Shown here one piece after another: positions 34,960 through 43,286 of a DNA stretch of 64,000 nucleotides. The DNA is from Kosmotogaceae bacterium UBA1373 (lineage in GTDB: Bacteria; Thermotogota; Thermotogae; Petrotogales; Kosmotogaceae): contig DBRH01000012.1 in assembly GCA_002305955.1 (NCBI GenBank), forward strand, positions 178,118 to 242,117, read 5' to 3'. Position numbers and translations under genes: made by a program. The notes below the pieces were generated by a model. The model was not told the DNA's origin and did not search any database. It worked only from the letters and a program-made list of their open reading frames with translations. Every line of letters begins with the position of its first letter. The first letter of the stretch is position 1.

Positions 34960-35295
34960 TCAGCCTTTCAATCCGCTTTTTATCAGCCGGGTTGTCACTT
35001 CGAACGATGTCTCCGCGCTTTCCAGAAGCACGATGCTATTCTCTTCCGCCTTCTTTCTGGTAACCTCTTCGAAGTGAAGGTCGTTGCAGAGAACTATTGC
35101 TTTGATGCCAACGATCGAGGCCACTGCCAGTATGTTGGTGTGAGATTGCACTGTGAGCCATATAGAATGGGCAGGAGCGTTCCCCATAACATCGCTCAGG
35201 AGATCGCCTATGTAACCACCGGTCACCTCTGCGTCAAGAGGAAGAGTTGTGACCACTTTCAGCTCACATTTTTCAATCAGTTCTTTCAGCCTCAT
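34960..35295 (-). CDS. DRTGG-domain protein (first copy)
   Basis: 111 residues forming one DRTGG-type domain (VTGGYIGDLLSDVM, HSNI-like QSHTNILAVASIVG, AIVLCND). This domain occurs in regulatory proteins and some phosphotransacetylases, probably as a ligand-binding or interaction unit. It is homologous to the copy at 36249, which brackets the CBS protein on the other side. ATG 35295 is 1 nt after the preceding stop. Confidence 0.82.
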   Translation of the reverse strand: MRLKELIEKCELKVVTTLPLDAEVTGGYIGDLLSDVMGNAPAHSIWLTVQSHTNILAVASIVGIKAIVLCNDLHFEEVTRKKAEENSIVLLESAETSFEVTTRLIKSGLKG

Positions 35296-35296
35296 T

Positions 35297-36256
35297 TCAT
35301 TTCCTCCCGTTTCGGTAGAAATTCATCTCAACGACCACACCCTTTCTAGCCTCCGAGACCACTACCATTTTGTCGGAATACCTGTGCATGTTCGGCAGTC
35401 CCATTCCAGCACCGAACCCAAGCTCTCTCACATGGTCGGAAGCCGTCGAAAAGCCTTCCTTCATAGCCTGTTCTACGTTTTCGATTCCCTTTCCGTAATC
35501 TTCGACCCTCACCCTGATGACCGATTCATCGTACCAGGCGTATATGTATCCTTCGCTTCCACTGTGGATAACCACGTTAACTTCGGCCTCATAACAGGCG
35601 ATCGATACCCTTCTGACCAGACTGTCGTCGTCGGTTCTGGTTTTCAAGTAACTCTTCAGCTTTGCTGAACCGACGCCGGCCATGTCCACCTCTGTATAAT
35701 CGATGTGGAACAAAAAATCGGCCGACTTCTTCTCAACGTAGTCTCCGGAGATCAACGATCTGTCGAACCAGTCCACGTTTCTTTCCAGGACCTCTTTTCG
35801 GCGGGCATCGTGGACGTATATGATTCTGAACTTGTCGAGAATCGCACCTATTATGTCCTTCTTCGAGATAATCCCTAACAGCCTTCCTTCTGAGTCCACC
35901 ACCGGAAACCGCCCGTATCTGTAACGGTTGAACCTCTCTATGAGTCCTTCAAGATCAACGTCGGGAGCGAAAGTTATCAAATCTTTGGTCATGTGTTTTT
36001 CGATAGGATCGGTTATATGGTTTCCTTCCAGGGCGAGAATTATATCCTCTATACTGACCAGACCGAGCAGATGATTGTCGTTATCGACTATCGGAACTCC
36101 CGATATCTTGCATATCCTCATCAGTTCTTTGGCCTGCCACATAGTTCTATCTTTGGTGAGAGATATTATGTTGGTTACCATTATGTCTTTTGCGGTTATG
36201 TCGCTGAACAATCCCCTCAGTTTCTCGAGAAGATCATCGACGTTTCTCTCAGTCAA
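35297..36256 (-). CDS. CBS-pair and GHKL ATPase regulatory protein
   Basis: About 319 residues. Two CBS domains about 20-145 (AKDIMVTNIISLTKD, GLVSIEDII, HMTKDLITFAPD, GIISKKDIIGA) should bind an adenine nucleotide. An RsbW-like ATPase domain about 190-319 has RVEDYGKGI and GFGAGMGLPNM. It is expected to couple energy or nucleotide state to phosphorylation of a partner. TTG 36256, 7 nt after GAGGAAGGG, is my choice; ATG 36280 would add eight residues with a poorer site. Confidence 0.88.
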   Translation of the reverse strand: MTERNVDDLLEKLRGLFSDITAKDIMVTNIISLTKDRTMWQAKELMRICKISGVPIVDNDNHLLGLVSIEDIILALEGNHITDPIEKHMTKDLITFAPDVDLEGLIERFNRYRYGRFPVVDSEGRLLGIISKKDIIGAILDKFRIIYVHDARRKEVLERNVDWFDRSLISGDYVEKKSADFLFHIDYTEVDMAGVGSAKLKSYLKTRTDDDSLVRRVSIACYEAEVNVVIHSGSEGYIYAWYDESVIRVRVEDYGKGIENVEQAMKEGFSTASDHVRELGFGAGMGLPNMHRYSDKMVVVSEARKGVVVEMNFYRNGRK

Positions 36257-36614
36257 TCTGCTTCCCTTCCTCGAGAGCATCGCTTATCTGTTTTTCGAAA
36301 AGGATACCACAGGCTTTGTACATTGACATCCGGGCGTGAAGCAACGGCATCTGGAGTTCTTTAGCCAGCTCTATCGTCGTTTCGGGAACATTTCGCTTCC
36401 TGATTATCAAAACGGCCGACGCGCCAACGACCGAAGCGGTCCTGACACACTGGGGCGAGTTGAGTCCGGTCACGAGGATCATTCCGGGACCGCCGAAAGC
36501 GAGGACATCGCTCATGAGATCAGCCGCTCCCACAGATGCTATTTCGGGATTAGAATCATCAACGCTGTTCAAAGTTTCACAATTAAGGAGTTGCACTATT
36601 TCAGACAGTTTCAT
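36249..36614 (-). CDS. DRTGG-domain protein (second copy)
   Basis: 121 residues, one DRTGG-like domain (VGAADLMSDVLAFGGPG, VRTASVVGASAVLIIRK, PLLHARMSMYKACGILF). It resembles the copy at 34960 in layout but is clearly diverged. ATG 36614 lies inside the end of thyX by 14 nt. It is the first gene of the DRTGG/CBS/DRTGG/PHP/GHKL module. Confidence 0.82.
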   Translation of the reverse strand: MKLSEIVQLLNCETLNSVDDSNPEIASVGAADLMSDVLAFGGPGMILVTGLNSPQCVRTASVVGASAVLIIRKRNVPETTIELAKELQMPLLHARMSMYKACGILFEKQISDALEEGKQID

Positions 36615-37302
36615 TCGCTACCCCTCCAACCAACAGATCTCCTTCGTAGCGGTACTTCAGGAAGGCTTCGTATGAAATTGGACACTTCTCTTTGAGTATA
36701 TCGGCAATCGCCAGCGCGTATTTCTGGATTTCGTACTGTGCATGTGAATCGGCCCTCTGGTTCAGGAAATTCATCATCGATCTCAGATTTATCGTCCAGT
36801 ATGCCTCTGTATACATGGATATAGGGAGTATGATCCGGGCCATCTCTCTGGCCACACCCATCGAGATCAGCTCTTCGTAAGCCTTGAAAGAATTATCCAT
36901 CGATTCTCTCATTATCTCGAGGGCCTTCCGGTTGAGTTCTTTATCGTCGAAGGGTATGGATTTCTGTCTGTCTTCCGGGTCTGGGACCCTTATCTCATCG
37001 GGAAGGAACCATTCCTCTTCGAACTGGGTGTATCTCCCGCTCCTTTCGTTGATCGAGGCTATTCTGTGCCTCACCAGCTGCCTCATGACGAATATCGGCA
37101 ACTTTATGTGGAACTTGAAAACCACGTGCTCGAAAGGAGAGTGGTGACCGCGTTCCATGAGATAATTGATCAATTTCCTGTCCCTGTCGGGGGTTGTCAA
37201 TCCTTTTCCGTAACTCGTTCTTGCCGCCTGAACGACGCTGTAATCATCACCCAGGATCTCTACGAGTTCTACAAATCCTTTATCTAGAACCTTTATCTCC
37301 AT
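36601..37302 (-). CDS. thyX: Flavin-dependent thymidylate synthase ThyX
   Basis: Makes dTMP from dUMP with methylene-tetrahydrofolate, NADPH and FAD, without producing dihydrofolate. 233 residues. The ThyX motif RHRIASINERSGRY is intact, with HHSPFEHV upstream. ATG 37302 is 5 nt after GGAGG; an upstream in-frame ATG at 37314 overlaps that ribosome site. It overlaps the TPR-protein gene by 23 nt. No thyA-type gene is present. Confidence 0.95.
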   Translation of the reverse strand: MEIKVLDKGFVELVEILGDDYSVVQAARTSYGKGLTTPDRDRKLINYLMERGHHSPFEHVVFKFHIKLPIFVMRQLVRHRIASINERSGRYTQFEEEWFLPDEIRVPDPEDRQKSIPFDDKELNRKALEIMRESMDNSFKAYEELISMGVAREMARIILPISMYTEAYWTINLRSMMNFLNQRADSHAQYEIQKYALAIADILKEKCPISYEAFLKYRYEGDLLVGGVANETV

Positions 37303-38461
37303 TGAAACCTCCATCGTTTCTCAAAGCCTTTTCTATCTGTGAAGCTCTTCTTCTCTTACTAATGTATTCTAGCAGAAATAAGGCAAGGACGACTATTACA
37401 CCGATCGGAACTACTGTAACGAGAACCATTTCGAAGATGACGCGGCGCCTCAACTCTTTGAGAGCGGCAGAAACCGATTCGTCGAAAGCCTCGTAACCGC
37501 TCAGTTGCAGGTAAAACCTTGCAAGGTCGTAATACTCTCTGTTTTGCGTTTCGTAGTAAGCCATTCCGAGGTTCCTCACCGCCCTGGAATTCTCGGGCCA
37601 GAAGCGTATCGATTGCTGAAATAGCTCGATCGATTCTAGCATGCTTCCCTCGTGAAATAGTGCCTCCCCCAGCGCCATCGCGGCACTGGATGCCAATCTG
37701 GGTGGAAGCTTTCTCAGTTCTATGCTCTCCAGCATCGCCCTCCCTTCACTGCCCTTTCCCGTTCTCAGGTAAGCGGTAGCCGCGTAATAGATGGAAACTG
37801 GATCGTTGAGGGCTAGAGAGTGGAAATCCTCTATGACCGATTCGAACATACCGGCCGCAAATTCGCTCTCAACCAAGTCCGGTCCCAGAAGAGATCCGAG
37901 GCCGTTTTCGAATATTCCTTTCCTGATTTCATTCAGGGGTTCAAGTCTCATGTAACTGGAGCTGGAATAGAGATCCAGCATCACTTTGTGGGGGAGGTAT
38001 TGACTGGGATCCCTTCCGAGCATATCAACGGCCAGCGTGTTGATTATTTTCGATGAACGCGGATCGGAGGTCTCTAGCCAGTCGTAATAATGTAGCCTCA
38101 ACGAGACTGCCTCCAAAAGAGGCCCCGGGTCGCTAAATGTCCCGAGCATATTTAGAGCCGAAACCGTCGAGGTGGAAACCATAGAATCGACCACGGCCAG
38201 GGAGCGGGCGATATCTTCCAGAAGACCGACACCCGCTAGTGAAGACTTCAGGTTGACGAACCATGTCTTGTAGTTGGGCTGTATAGTTTCCTTGAATTTC
38301 AGACCGACCGCAATCGTCAGAAGGGCCCTGGAATCGATCTCTTGAGTGTCTAGAGACTGTGCCTGTTCAAGATAGTCCTTCGAAAGGATAACGCCGGCAT
38401 GTTCAAAGGCGAAAACCGCGGTACACAAAAAAATCACTGCGAAGATCGTCGAGAGTTTCAA
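37280..38461 (-). CDS. Exported TPR-repeat membrane protein
   Basis: 393 residues. N-terminal signal peptide (MKLSTIFAVIFLCTAVFA), a helical body with TPR-like pairs (about 215-330: SIYYAATAYLRTGKGSEGR, ESIELFQQSIRFWPENS, RAVRNLGMAYYETQNREYY) and a C-terminal membrane segment about 345-368 followed by basic residues. The body would face the periplasm, anchored at its C-terminus. Resembles BatE-like proteins loosely. TTG 38461 overlaps the manA stop (TTGA). Function unknown. Confidence 0.75.
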   Translation of the reverse strand: MKLSTIFAVIFLCTAVFAFEHAGVILSKDYLEQAQSLDTQEIDSRALLTIAVGLKFKETIQPNYKTWFVNLKSSLAGVGLLEDIARSLAVVDSMVSTSTVSALNMLGTFSDPGPLLEAVSLRLHYYDWLETSDPRSSKIINTLAVDMLGRDPSQYLPHKVMLDLYSSSSYMRLEPLNEIRKGIFENGLGSLLGPDLVESEFAAGMFESVIEDFHSLALNDPVSIYYAATAYLRTGKGSEGRAMLESIELRKLPPRLASSAAMALGEALFHEGSMLESIELFQQSIRFWPENSRAVRNLGMAYYETQNREYYDLARFYLQLSGYEAFDESVSAALKELRRRVIFEMVLVTVVPIGVIVVLALFLLEYISKRRRASQIEKALRNDGGFNGDKGSR

Positions 38462-39252
38462 AGCAATTCACTCCAGAAACTTCCCGGGCGAACGAGAAGA
38501 GCTTCTTCGGAGAACTCCTCCCGGTCGTCTATCAACACGTGGAGTTCGGGCACCTCTGAGAGTGTAATGACTATTCCGCTGCCTTCGACCTTTTTGGTGA
38601 GTTCAATGCTGAAATACTTCCAGTCGAATTTCCTCATCTCTTCAATCACGATGGCGGAAGCAGCAGCTTTTGTGGCGACTCTGGCTTTGTCCAGATGGAG
38701 TTCTCTCCCTCTTCCCCAGTCGTATATTCTGTAGGTCATATCGCTGGCCTGTTGAATCTCTATCACTTTCGAACCCGGTCCAAGCGAATGGACCGTACCG
38801 GCCTGCAAACATGCGAGATCCCCCCTTTCGGGCGTCAGTATCCTGAGATCCCCGTTTCTTAGATCTTCGAGCGGCTTTTCCTGCCTGGTTATTCCAGCTG
38901 CGATTCTTCCCTTCTGAAGGAAATACCAGCATTCGTTCTTGCCCCAGGGATCGCCTTCCAGAGATTTTGCCAGTTCATCGTCGGGATGGACCTGAACGGA
39001 GAGCCAGTCGTTGGCACATATATATTTCACCAGCAGTGGAAACCTCGGAAGATCTTTGTTGAAAAGAGGTTCAGTCAGATCTACCGGATAGATACACCTC
39101 TCTCCCTCGCACAGCTCAGTCCTCATACCCTGAAAGTCGGACAGGAGCCAGACCTCTCCCACCGGGTCTTGTGTATCAACCTTGTATAGCTCGTTCAACA
39201 GACGATCTCCCCACGGTCTCGGAGAGAAGATCGGTTTACTCTTCAGTATCAT
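38458..39252 (-). CDS. manA: Mannose-6-phosphate isomerase, class I (short)
   Basis: Zinc cupin enzyme interconverting mannose 6-phosphate and fructose 6-phosphate. Motifs are PRPWGD at the start, VQVHPDD, GKNECWY and AGTVHSLGPG (zinc ligands Gln, His, Glu, His), and YDWGR. At 264 residues it is shorter than the usual 310 or more, with the C-terminal part reduced. It may supply mannose precursors for the polysaccharide system, or feed mannose to glycolysis. Overlaps trmFO by 17 nt. Confidence 0.88.
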   Translation of the reverse strand: MILKSKPIFSPRPWGDRLLNELYKVDTQDPVGEVWLLSDFQGMRTELCEGERCIYPVDLTEPLFNKDLPRFPLLVKYICANDWLSVQVHPDDELAKSLEGDPWGKNECWYFLQKGRIAAGITRQEKPLEDLRNGDLRILTPERGDLACLQAGTVHSLGPGSKVIEIQQASDMTYRIYDWGRGRELHLDKARVATKAAASAIVIEEMRKFDWKYFSIELTKKVEGSGIVITLSEVPELHVLIDDREEFSEEALLVRPGSFWSELL

Positions 39253-40555
39253 TTCTATCAGACCTCCATTCCTTCAGAAAGAAGTCCATGTCATCTCTCG
39301 CTCTGGAGACCTTTTCCCTGTTTCTGTCACGCTTTCCGCGACCGGCAACAGGCGGAAGGAGACCGAAGTTGGAATAAACGGGTTTGAGTGGAGATCTTCC
39401 GGAAACCGTAACATGCTCTATTAAACCGCCGATCATCGTCGTCACCGGTATTGGAAGCGCCCCGACTCCTCTTAGGTACCGTTCCACGTTCAGTGCCGCA
39501 ACTCTACCAGAGACGATCGCCTCTACGTAGCCTTCGAGACCGGTTATCTGACCGGCGAAGAACAGTCCCCCGTACTCTTTTGAACCGAGGTTTTTATCCA
39601 GCAGGATCGGCGAGTTGAGGTAAGTGTTTCTGTGCATGACTCCGTATCTAACGAATTGGGAGTTTCTCAGGGCAGGAATCATGGAAAAGACTCTCTTCTG
39701 TTCTCCCCACTGCAACCTGGTCTGAAATCCGACGAGACCCATGAGCGAACCGCTGGAGTTCTCCTTTCTGAGCTGAACGACGGCAAAGGGTTCCTTTCCA
39801 CTGGAGGGATCGATCAGACCCACAGGCTTCATCGGGCCGAATCTGAGCGCGTCGAAGCCGCTTCTGGCTATCTCTTCAACGGGCTGACAGCGCTCGAAGA
39901 GATATCTGTCCGAGAAATTCTCCATCTTCGCGAGTTCTGCCTCTACCAACTCTCTCCAGAAATCGCCGTACTCTTCGCCATCGAGCGGACAGTTGAGATA
40001 GTCTCCTTCCTCGGAGTACCTGTCGGCGAAAAAACCTCTTTCGAAATCGATCGACCCGGCCTCGATTATGGGCGAGACGGCATCGAAGAAGAAGAGGTGC
40101 TCTCCAAACAACTGTCCCAGAAAGCTCTCAAGCTTCGGTGAGGTTAGCGGACCGGTGCATACTACGTTGACTCCCCTTTGAAGATCCAGAGAGGAGACCT
40201 CCTCTCTACGTATCTCGATAAGGGGAGTGGATTCGATTAGATCGGTCACTTCCCGGGAGAACCCTACCCTGTCAACTGCCAGAGCCTTTCCCGCGGGGAC
40301 TCTGTGTCGGTGAGCTATCTCGAGTAACTTCGATCCGAGCTTGATCCCCTCCTCTTTGAGGAGTCCGGAGGCGTTATCGAGCGATTCGGATTTCAAAGAG
40401 TTACTGCAGACGAGTTCGGCGAAGGAACCGCTCTGATGAACTCCGGTGCTGGCAGAGGGGCGCATCTCGTAAAGTTCGACTTCGATACCCATCCCGGCTA
40501 GGCTCAGTGCCACCTCGGAGCCGGCCAGACCGCCGCCCGTGACCCTTACTTTCAT
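39236..40555 (-). CDS. trmFO: Methylene-THF-dependent tRNA (uracil-54-C5)-methyltransferase TrmFO
   Basis: FAD enzyme forming m5U54 in tRNA with methylene-tetrahydrofolate as carbon donor. 439 residues, standard length. FAD-binding VTGGGLAGSEVALSLA, GVHQSGSFAELVCSNSLKSE and a C-terminal GQITGLEGYVEAI are characteristic. ATG 40555 overlaps the glycosylase stop (ATGA). The frame is open to 40753, but that part is antisense-free shadow of the previous gene. thyX, which uses the same folate, lies three genes downstream. Confidence 0.94.
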   Translation of the reverse strand: MKVRVTGGGLAGSEVALSLAGMGIEVELYEMRPSASTGVHQSGSFAELVCSNSLKSESLDNASGLLKEEGIKLGSKLLEIAHRHRVPAGKALAVDRVGFSREVTDLIESTPLIEIRREEVSSLDLQRGVNVVCTGPLTSPKLESFLGQLFGEHLFFFDAVSPIIEAGSIDFERGFFADRYSEEGDYLNCPLDGEEYGDFWRELVEAELAKMENFSDRYLFERCQPVEEIARSGFDALRFGPMKPVGLIDPSSGKEPFAVVQLRKENSSGSLMGLVGFQTRLQWGEQKRVFSMIPALRNSQFVRYGVMHRNTYLNSPILLDKNLGSKEYGGLFFAGQITGLEGYVEAIVSGRVAALNVERYLRGVGALPIPVTTMIGGLIEHVTVSGRSPLKPVYSNFGLLPPVAGRGKRDRNREKVSRARDDMDFFLKEWRSDRNDTEE

Positions 40556-41433
40556 TCTTTCCTTCCCATTTTTCGGTAGTATCTGAAGAGCGCTTCTTGA
40601 TAATAACCGGCGTACGGGTAGAAAGTCTTCATGCCGTATTCCATGACCTTTTTGGTACTTCCCGACACTTCGAAGAGATCTTTCATCACTCTCGATATCC
40701 ATATATCGACGGGAAAAGAATTCAATTCTCCGTATGCGAAGAGAGTTACACAACTCCCGACTTTGAAGCCGACACCGTCGAACTTCATCAGTTCACCGAG
40801 TTTGGCGTTGAGCGGCAGGTCGCGTATCGAATCGAAGTAGCTTTCCGATTCGAGCGTGAAGAGTTTGAGCAACCAGGGTACTCTGAAGGCGATTTTCAGC
40901 TCTTCGAGCTGTTGCTGTCCGATACGTCTGGCCTGCTCCAGATCAGGGAAGAGGAAGAAGGTCTCCCCTTCAAACTCCACCCTGTTTTCAGCGAAGATCG
41001 CCGATAGACCATCGCTCATCTTTCTGATTGTGGGGATGTTGTTTCTTGTGGAAAGTATGAACTCGACCACCATCTCGAAGGGGTCCTGCCTGAGTATTCT
41101 CAGTCCCCGCGCCTCTTCGAGCGCCTTTTTAGATATATCCGAAACTTTCGAATTCATCGAAGCGAGCTTCTTCTCGATATCGATGTGTATCTCTTCAAGA
41201 TTGTCTTCAAGTCCGAGATAAGAGATCAATCCACGGTCTATATCCCTTCCCAAAAGGCTATCCGAAGAGGCCTTAACTCTGAGTTCGTTCCTTTCTTGCT
41301 TCAGCCGGATCACGGTGTTCCTGACGATTCCTGTCCACCAGCCATCTCTGGCGGTCCATCGAAAAGTCTGCCCGCAATCTAGCGTGGCATCAAGATCCAG
41401 TGGTTTATCTATTCTCAAACAGAACTTCGTCAT
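40552..41433 (-). CDS. 8-oxoguanine DNA glycosylase (Ogg1-type HhH-GPD)
   Basis: 293 residues. An N-terminal domain like that of eukaryotic OGG1 (DLDATLDCGQTFRW) is followed by the HhH-GPD domain. The hairpin FDGVGFKVGSCVTLF contains the catalytic Lys and FPVDIWISR the catalytic Asp. It removes oxidised guanine from DNA and is probably bifunctional with lyase activity. It overlaps its neighbours by 4 nt on both sides. Confidence 0.88.
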   Translation of the reverse strand: MTKFCLRIDKPLDLDATLDCGQTFRWTARDGWWTGIVRNTVIRLKQERNELRVKASSDSLLGRDIDRGLISYLGLEDNLEEIHIDIEKKLASMNSKVSDISKKALEEARGLRILRQDPFEMVVEFILSTRNNIPTIRKMSDGLSAIFAENRVEFEGETFFLFPDLEQARRIGQQQLEELKIAFRVPWLLKLFTLESESYFDSIRDLPLNAKLGELMKFDGVGFKVGSCVTLFAYGELNSFPVDIWISRVMKDLFEVSGSTKKVMEYGMKTFYPYAGYYQEALFRYYRKMGRKE

Positions 41434-41738
41434 AATCTCACCTCGAAAGCCTCCGCGATGTTTTTGAGCAACCGGAAGGCGTTGTCTTCACGGAATTCGC
41501 CCACAACTATAAGGTAGCACTCGTTTCGCATTCCATCCAGATAAACGGCGGTTAACGGCACACCACCGCTCAAGGTCGAACTCCTCGAACCGGTGGCTTT
41601 CGAAAGCGCGATAACCAGAGGTGGTATCTCCTCGAGATCGTAACCCTCTTCGAGGGATTTCCCGTTCTTATCGACGATTCGAAAGACCATCCCGCAGGTC
41701 TCTCCAAGCTCTCTAATTTTTTTGGCCAGATTCTCCAT
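41430..41738 (-). CDS. Small roadblock/LC7-like hypothetical protein
   Basis: 102 residues with alternating helix and strands: MENLAKKIRELGE helix, GMVFRIVDKNGK, IPPLVIALSKAT helix, PLTAVYLDG, CYLIVVGEF and a C-terminal helix. This pattern resembles roadblock/LC7 domains linked to small GTPases, but no MglA-like gene is near. ATG 41738 lies within queH (26-nt overlap). Function not assigned. Confidence 0.7.
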   Translation of the reverse strand: MENLAKKIRELGETCGMVFRIVDKNGKSLEEGYDLEEIPPLVIALSKATGSRSSTLSGGVPLTAVYLDGMRNECYLIVVGEFREDNAFRLLKNIAEAFEVRL

Positions 41739-42513
41739 ATATATCAGACTCCCCGAGTATCCTGCAATTGTATTTTCCCGCTTTCAGCCAGTTCCTTCCG
41801 TACAGCTCCGATCCTTTCTTCACCAACAGACCGGAGGGTTTTAGAACGGCCAGAAACTCCTTCAGAGAGCTTTCATCTCTTATGGGTATCTCTTCGATCC
41901 TTATTAACCTACCCCTGTATTTCCACAGGTGAACGAGATTCCGGAACTTTCCGGAGAGGAGTTCAAAATCCATTCTTTCTCGCTCTTCCCTGTCCCTTCT
42001 GGATTTTACAAGACTGGCCTCACAACCGCAATAATTCTGAACGTAGATGTCCTCGAGATACGGTTTTATCTCTTTTCTGCCGGTTCTGAAATTGCCGCCT
42101 GTATATTCGGTTCCATAAACGTTGCTAATTTCCATTCCAATCTCATTTATCGTGTCTATAGACTTTCTGGGACTGGCAAGCAAAGTACTGGTGAAGCTTT
42201 TGGCATGGATCTTTCCCGATGTCAGGGCGGCGTTTTTAAGCCTCATCTCCATGCACTTTCCACATCTGGCTCCACCTTCTTCTTCATCGAAGTATCTCTC
42301 GAAAAACGCTGAAAACTCTTCCGGATCGTACCGTCCCTCCATGTAGTTAAGGTTTAACCTATGGCAGACGGTTTTGAAGGCTTCGAGTCGTTTTTCGTAT
42401 TCACTTTCAGGGAAGATGTTGGGATTGTAGAAGTAGAAAACGGCCTCCGGAAACTCCCTTTTCAAAACCGTGCTCAACAGGTCGGGCGCGCAGCAGACGT
42501 GTATGAGCGTCAA
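41713..42513 (-). CDS. queH: Epoxyqueuosine reductase QueH
   Basis: Iron-sulfur enzyme (formerly DUF208) for the last step of queuosine synthesis in tRNA, nonhomologous to QueG. LIHVCCAPD, RCGKCMEMRL and NYCGCEAS supply the conserved Cys, and FTSTLLASPRKS is typical. The last 75 of 266 residues extend beyond the core. TTG 42513 overlaps the comEA-like stop (TTGA). Other queuosine genes are not in the window. Confidence 0.92.
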   Translation of the reverse strand: MTLIHVCCAPDLLSTVLKREFPEAVFYFYNPNIFPESEYEKRLEAFKTVCHRLNLNYMEGRYDPEEFSAFFERYFDEEEGGARCGKCMEMRLKNAALTSGKIHAKSFTSTLLASPRKSIDTINEIGMEISNVYGTEYTGGNFRTGRKEIKPYLEDIYVQNYCGCEASLVKSRRDREERERMDFELLSGKFRNLVHLWKYRGRLIRIEEIPIRDESSLKEFLAVLKPSGLLVKKGSELYGRNWLKAGKYNCRILGESDIYGESGQKN

Positions 42514-43286
42514 AATTCTATCAACTCCTCTATATCCTTCAGAATACTCTCACCTATCCCCTTCACTTCGAGCAACTCCTCGCATTTAGTAAAGCGGCCG
42601 TTGCTCTTCCTGTACTCGACTATTCTCGAGGCCAGCACCTGTCCGATCCCTGGAAGTCTGTCGAGTTCGCTTTCGCTCGCAGTGTTTACGTTTATCTTTC
42701 CAGAACCGGCCATTGCTACTTCAAGCGGTTTTATTTTCTCCAGAATCACCTCGATATTCGAAGGACCTATACCCGGTACGGAGAGAAGATCGGAAACGGA
42801 CACAAACTTCCCGTTCTTTTCACGATGATCGATTATGGCTTTTGCCTTGGAATCACCGATTCCCGGGATCTCCTTGAGCTCTTCGAGCGAGGCCGTGTTT
42901 ATGTCGATGCTTTCAGGTGAGGCCTTCGCCTTCGTCTCTCTCCCGGAGCTTTCGCCGACTTTTATCAAAGGTTTCAGCTTATCGAGCGTTTTAGCACCTA
43001 TCCCCTTAACGTTCAACAACTCTTCCACGTCGTTGAACCCTCCGCTGGCTTTTCTGTATTCCACGATTGCTTTCGCCTTCGAGGGTCCTATACCCGGGAG
43101 CAAATCCAGTTCCTCTTCGGTCGATATATTGAGATCCAGCGGGAAGGTCACGGTCTTACCAGCTTCCGGCGTATTCACCGTATCGGGAACGGACTTGAGA
43201 CTGCCCGAAACGGCTACAAATCCTATTAAAACAAGAACGGCTACGGAACCTATGATCTGAATCTCTTTTATCGATAACTTTCTCAT
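42510..43286 (-). CDS. Membrane-anchored ComEA-like protein with three HhH modules
   Basis: 258 residues. One N-terminal membrane helix about 11-28, a short linker, then three successive ComEA-type helix-hairpin-helix modules about 50-112, 122-188 and 195-258. Each has the pattern LPGIGPSKAKAIVEYRK, (G/N)GxFxxxxELLxVxGIG. ComEA proteins usually carry one module and bind double-stranded DNA at the membrane during uptake. No comEC or comF gene is present. ATG 43286. Confidence 0.9.
   Translation of the reverse strand: MRKLSIKEIQIIGSVAVLVLIGFVAVSGSLKSVPDTVNTPEAGKTVTFPLDLNISTEEELDLLPGIGPSKAKAIVEYRKASGGFNDVEELLNVKGIGAKTLDKLKPLIKVGESSGRETKAKASPESIDINTASLEELKEIPGIGDSKAKAIIDHREKNGKFVSVSDLLSVPGIGPSNIEVILEKIKPLEVAMAGSGKINVNTASESELDRLPGIGQVLASRIVEYRKSNGRFTKCEELLEVKGIGESILKDIEELIEF

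Noticed and set aside
40556..40753. An extension of trmFO by 66 codons
   Set aside because: It lies within the glycosylase gene; TrmFO begins at the FAD-binding VTGGG segment right after ATG 40555.
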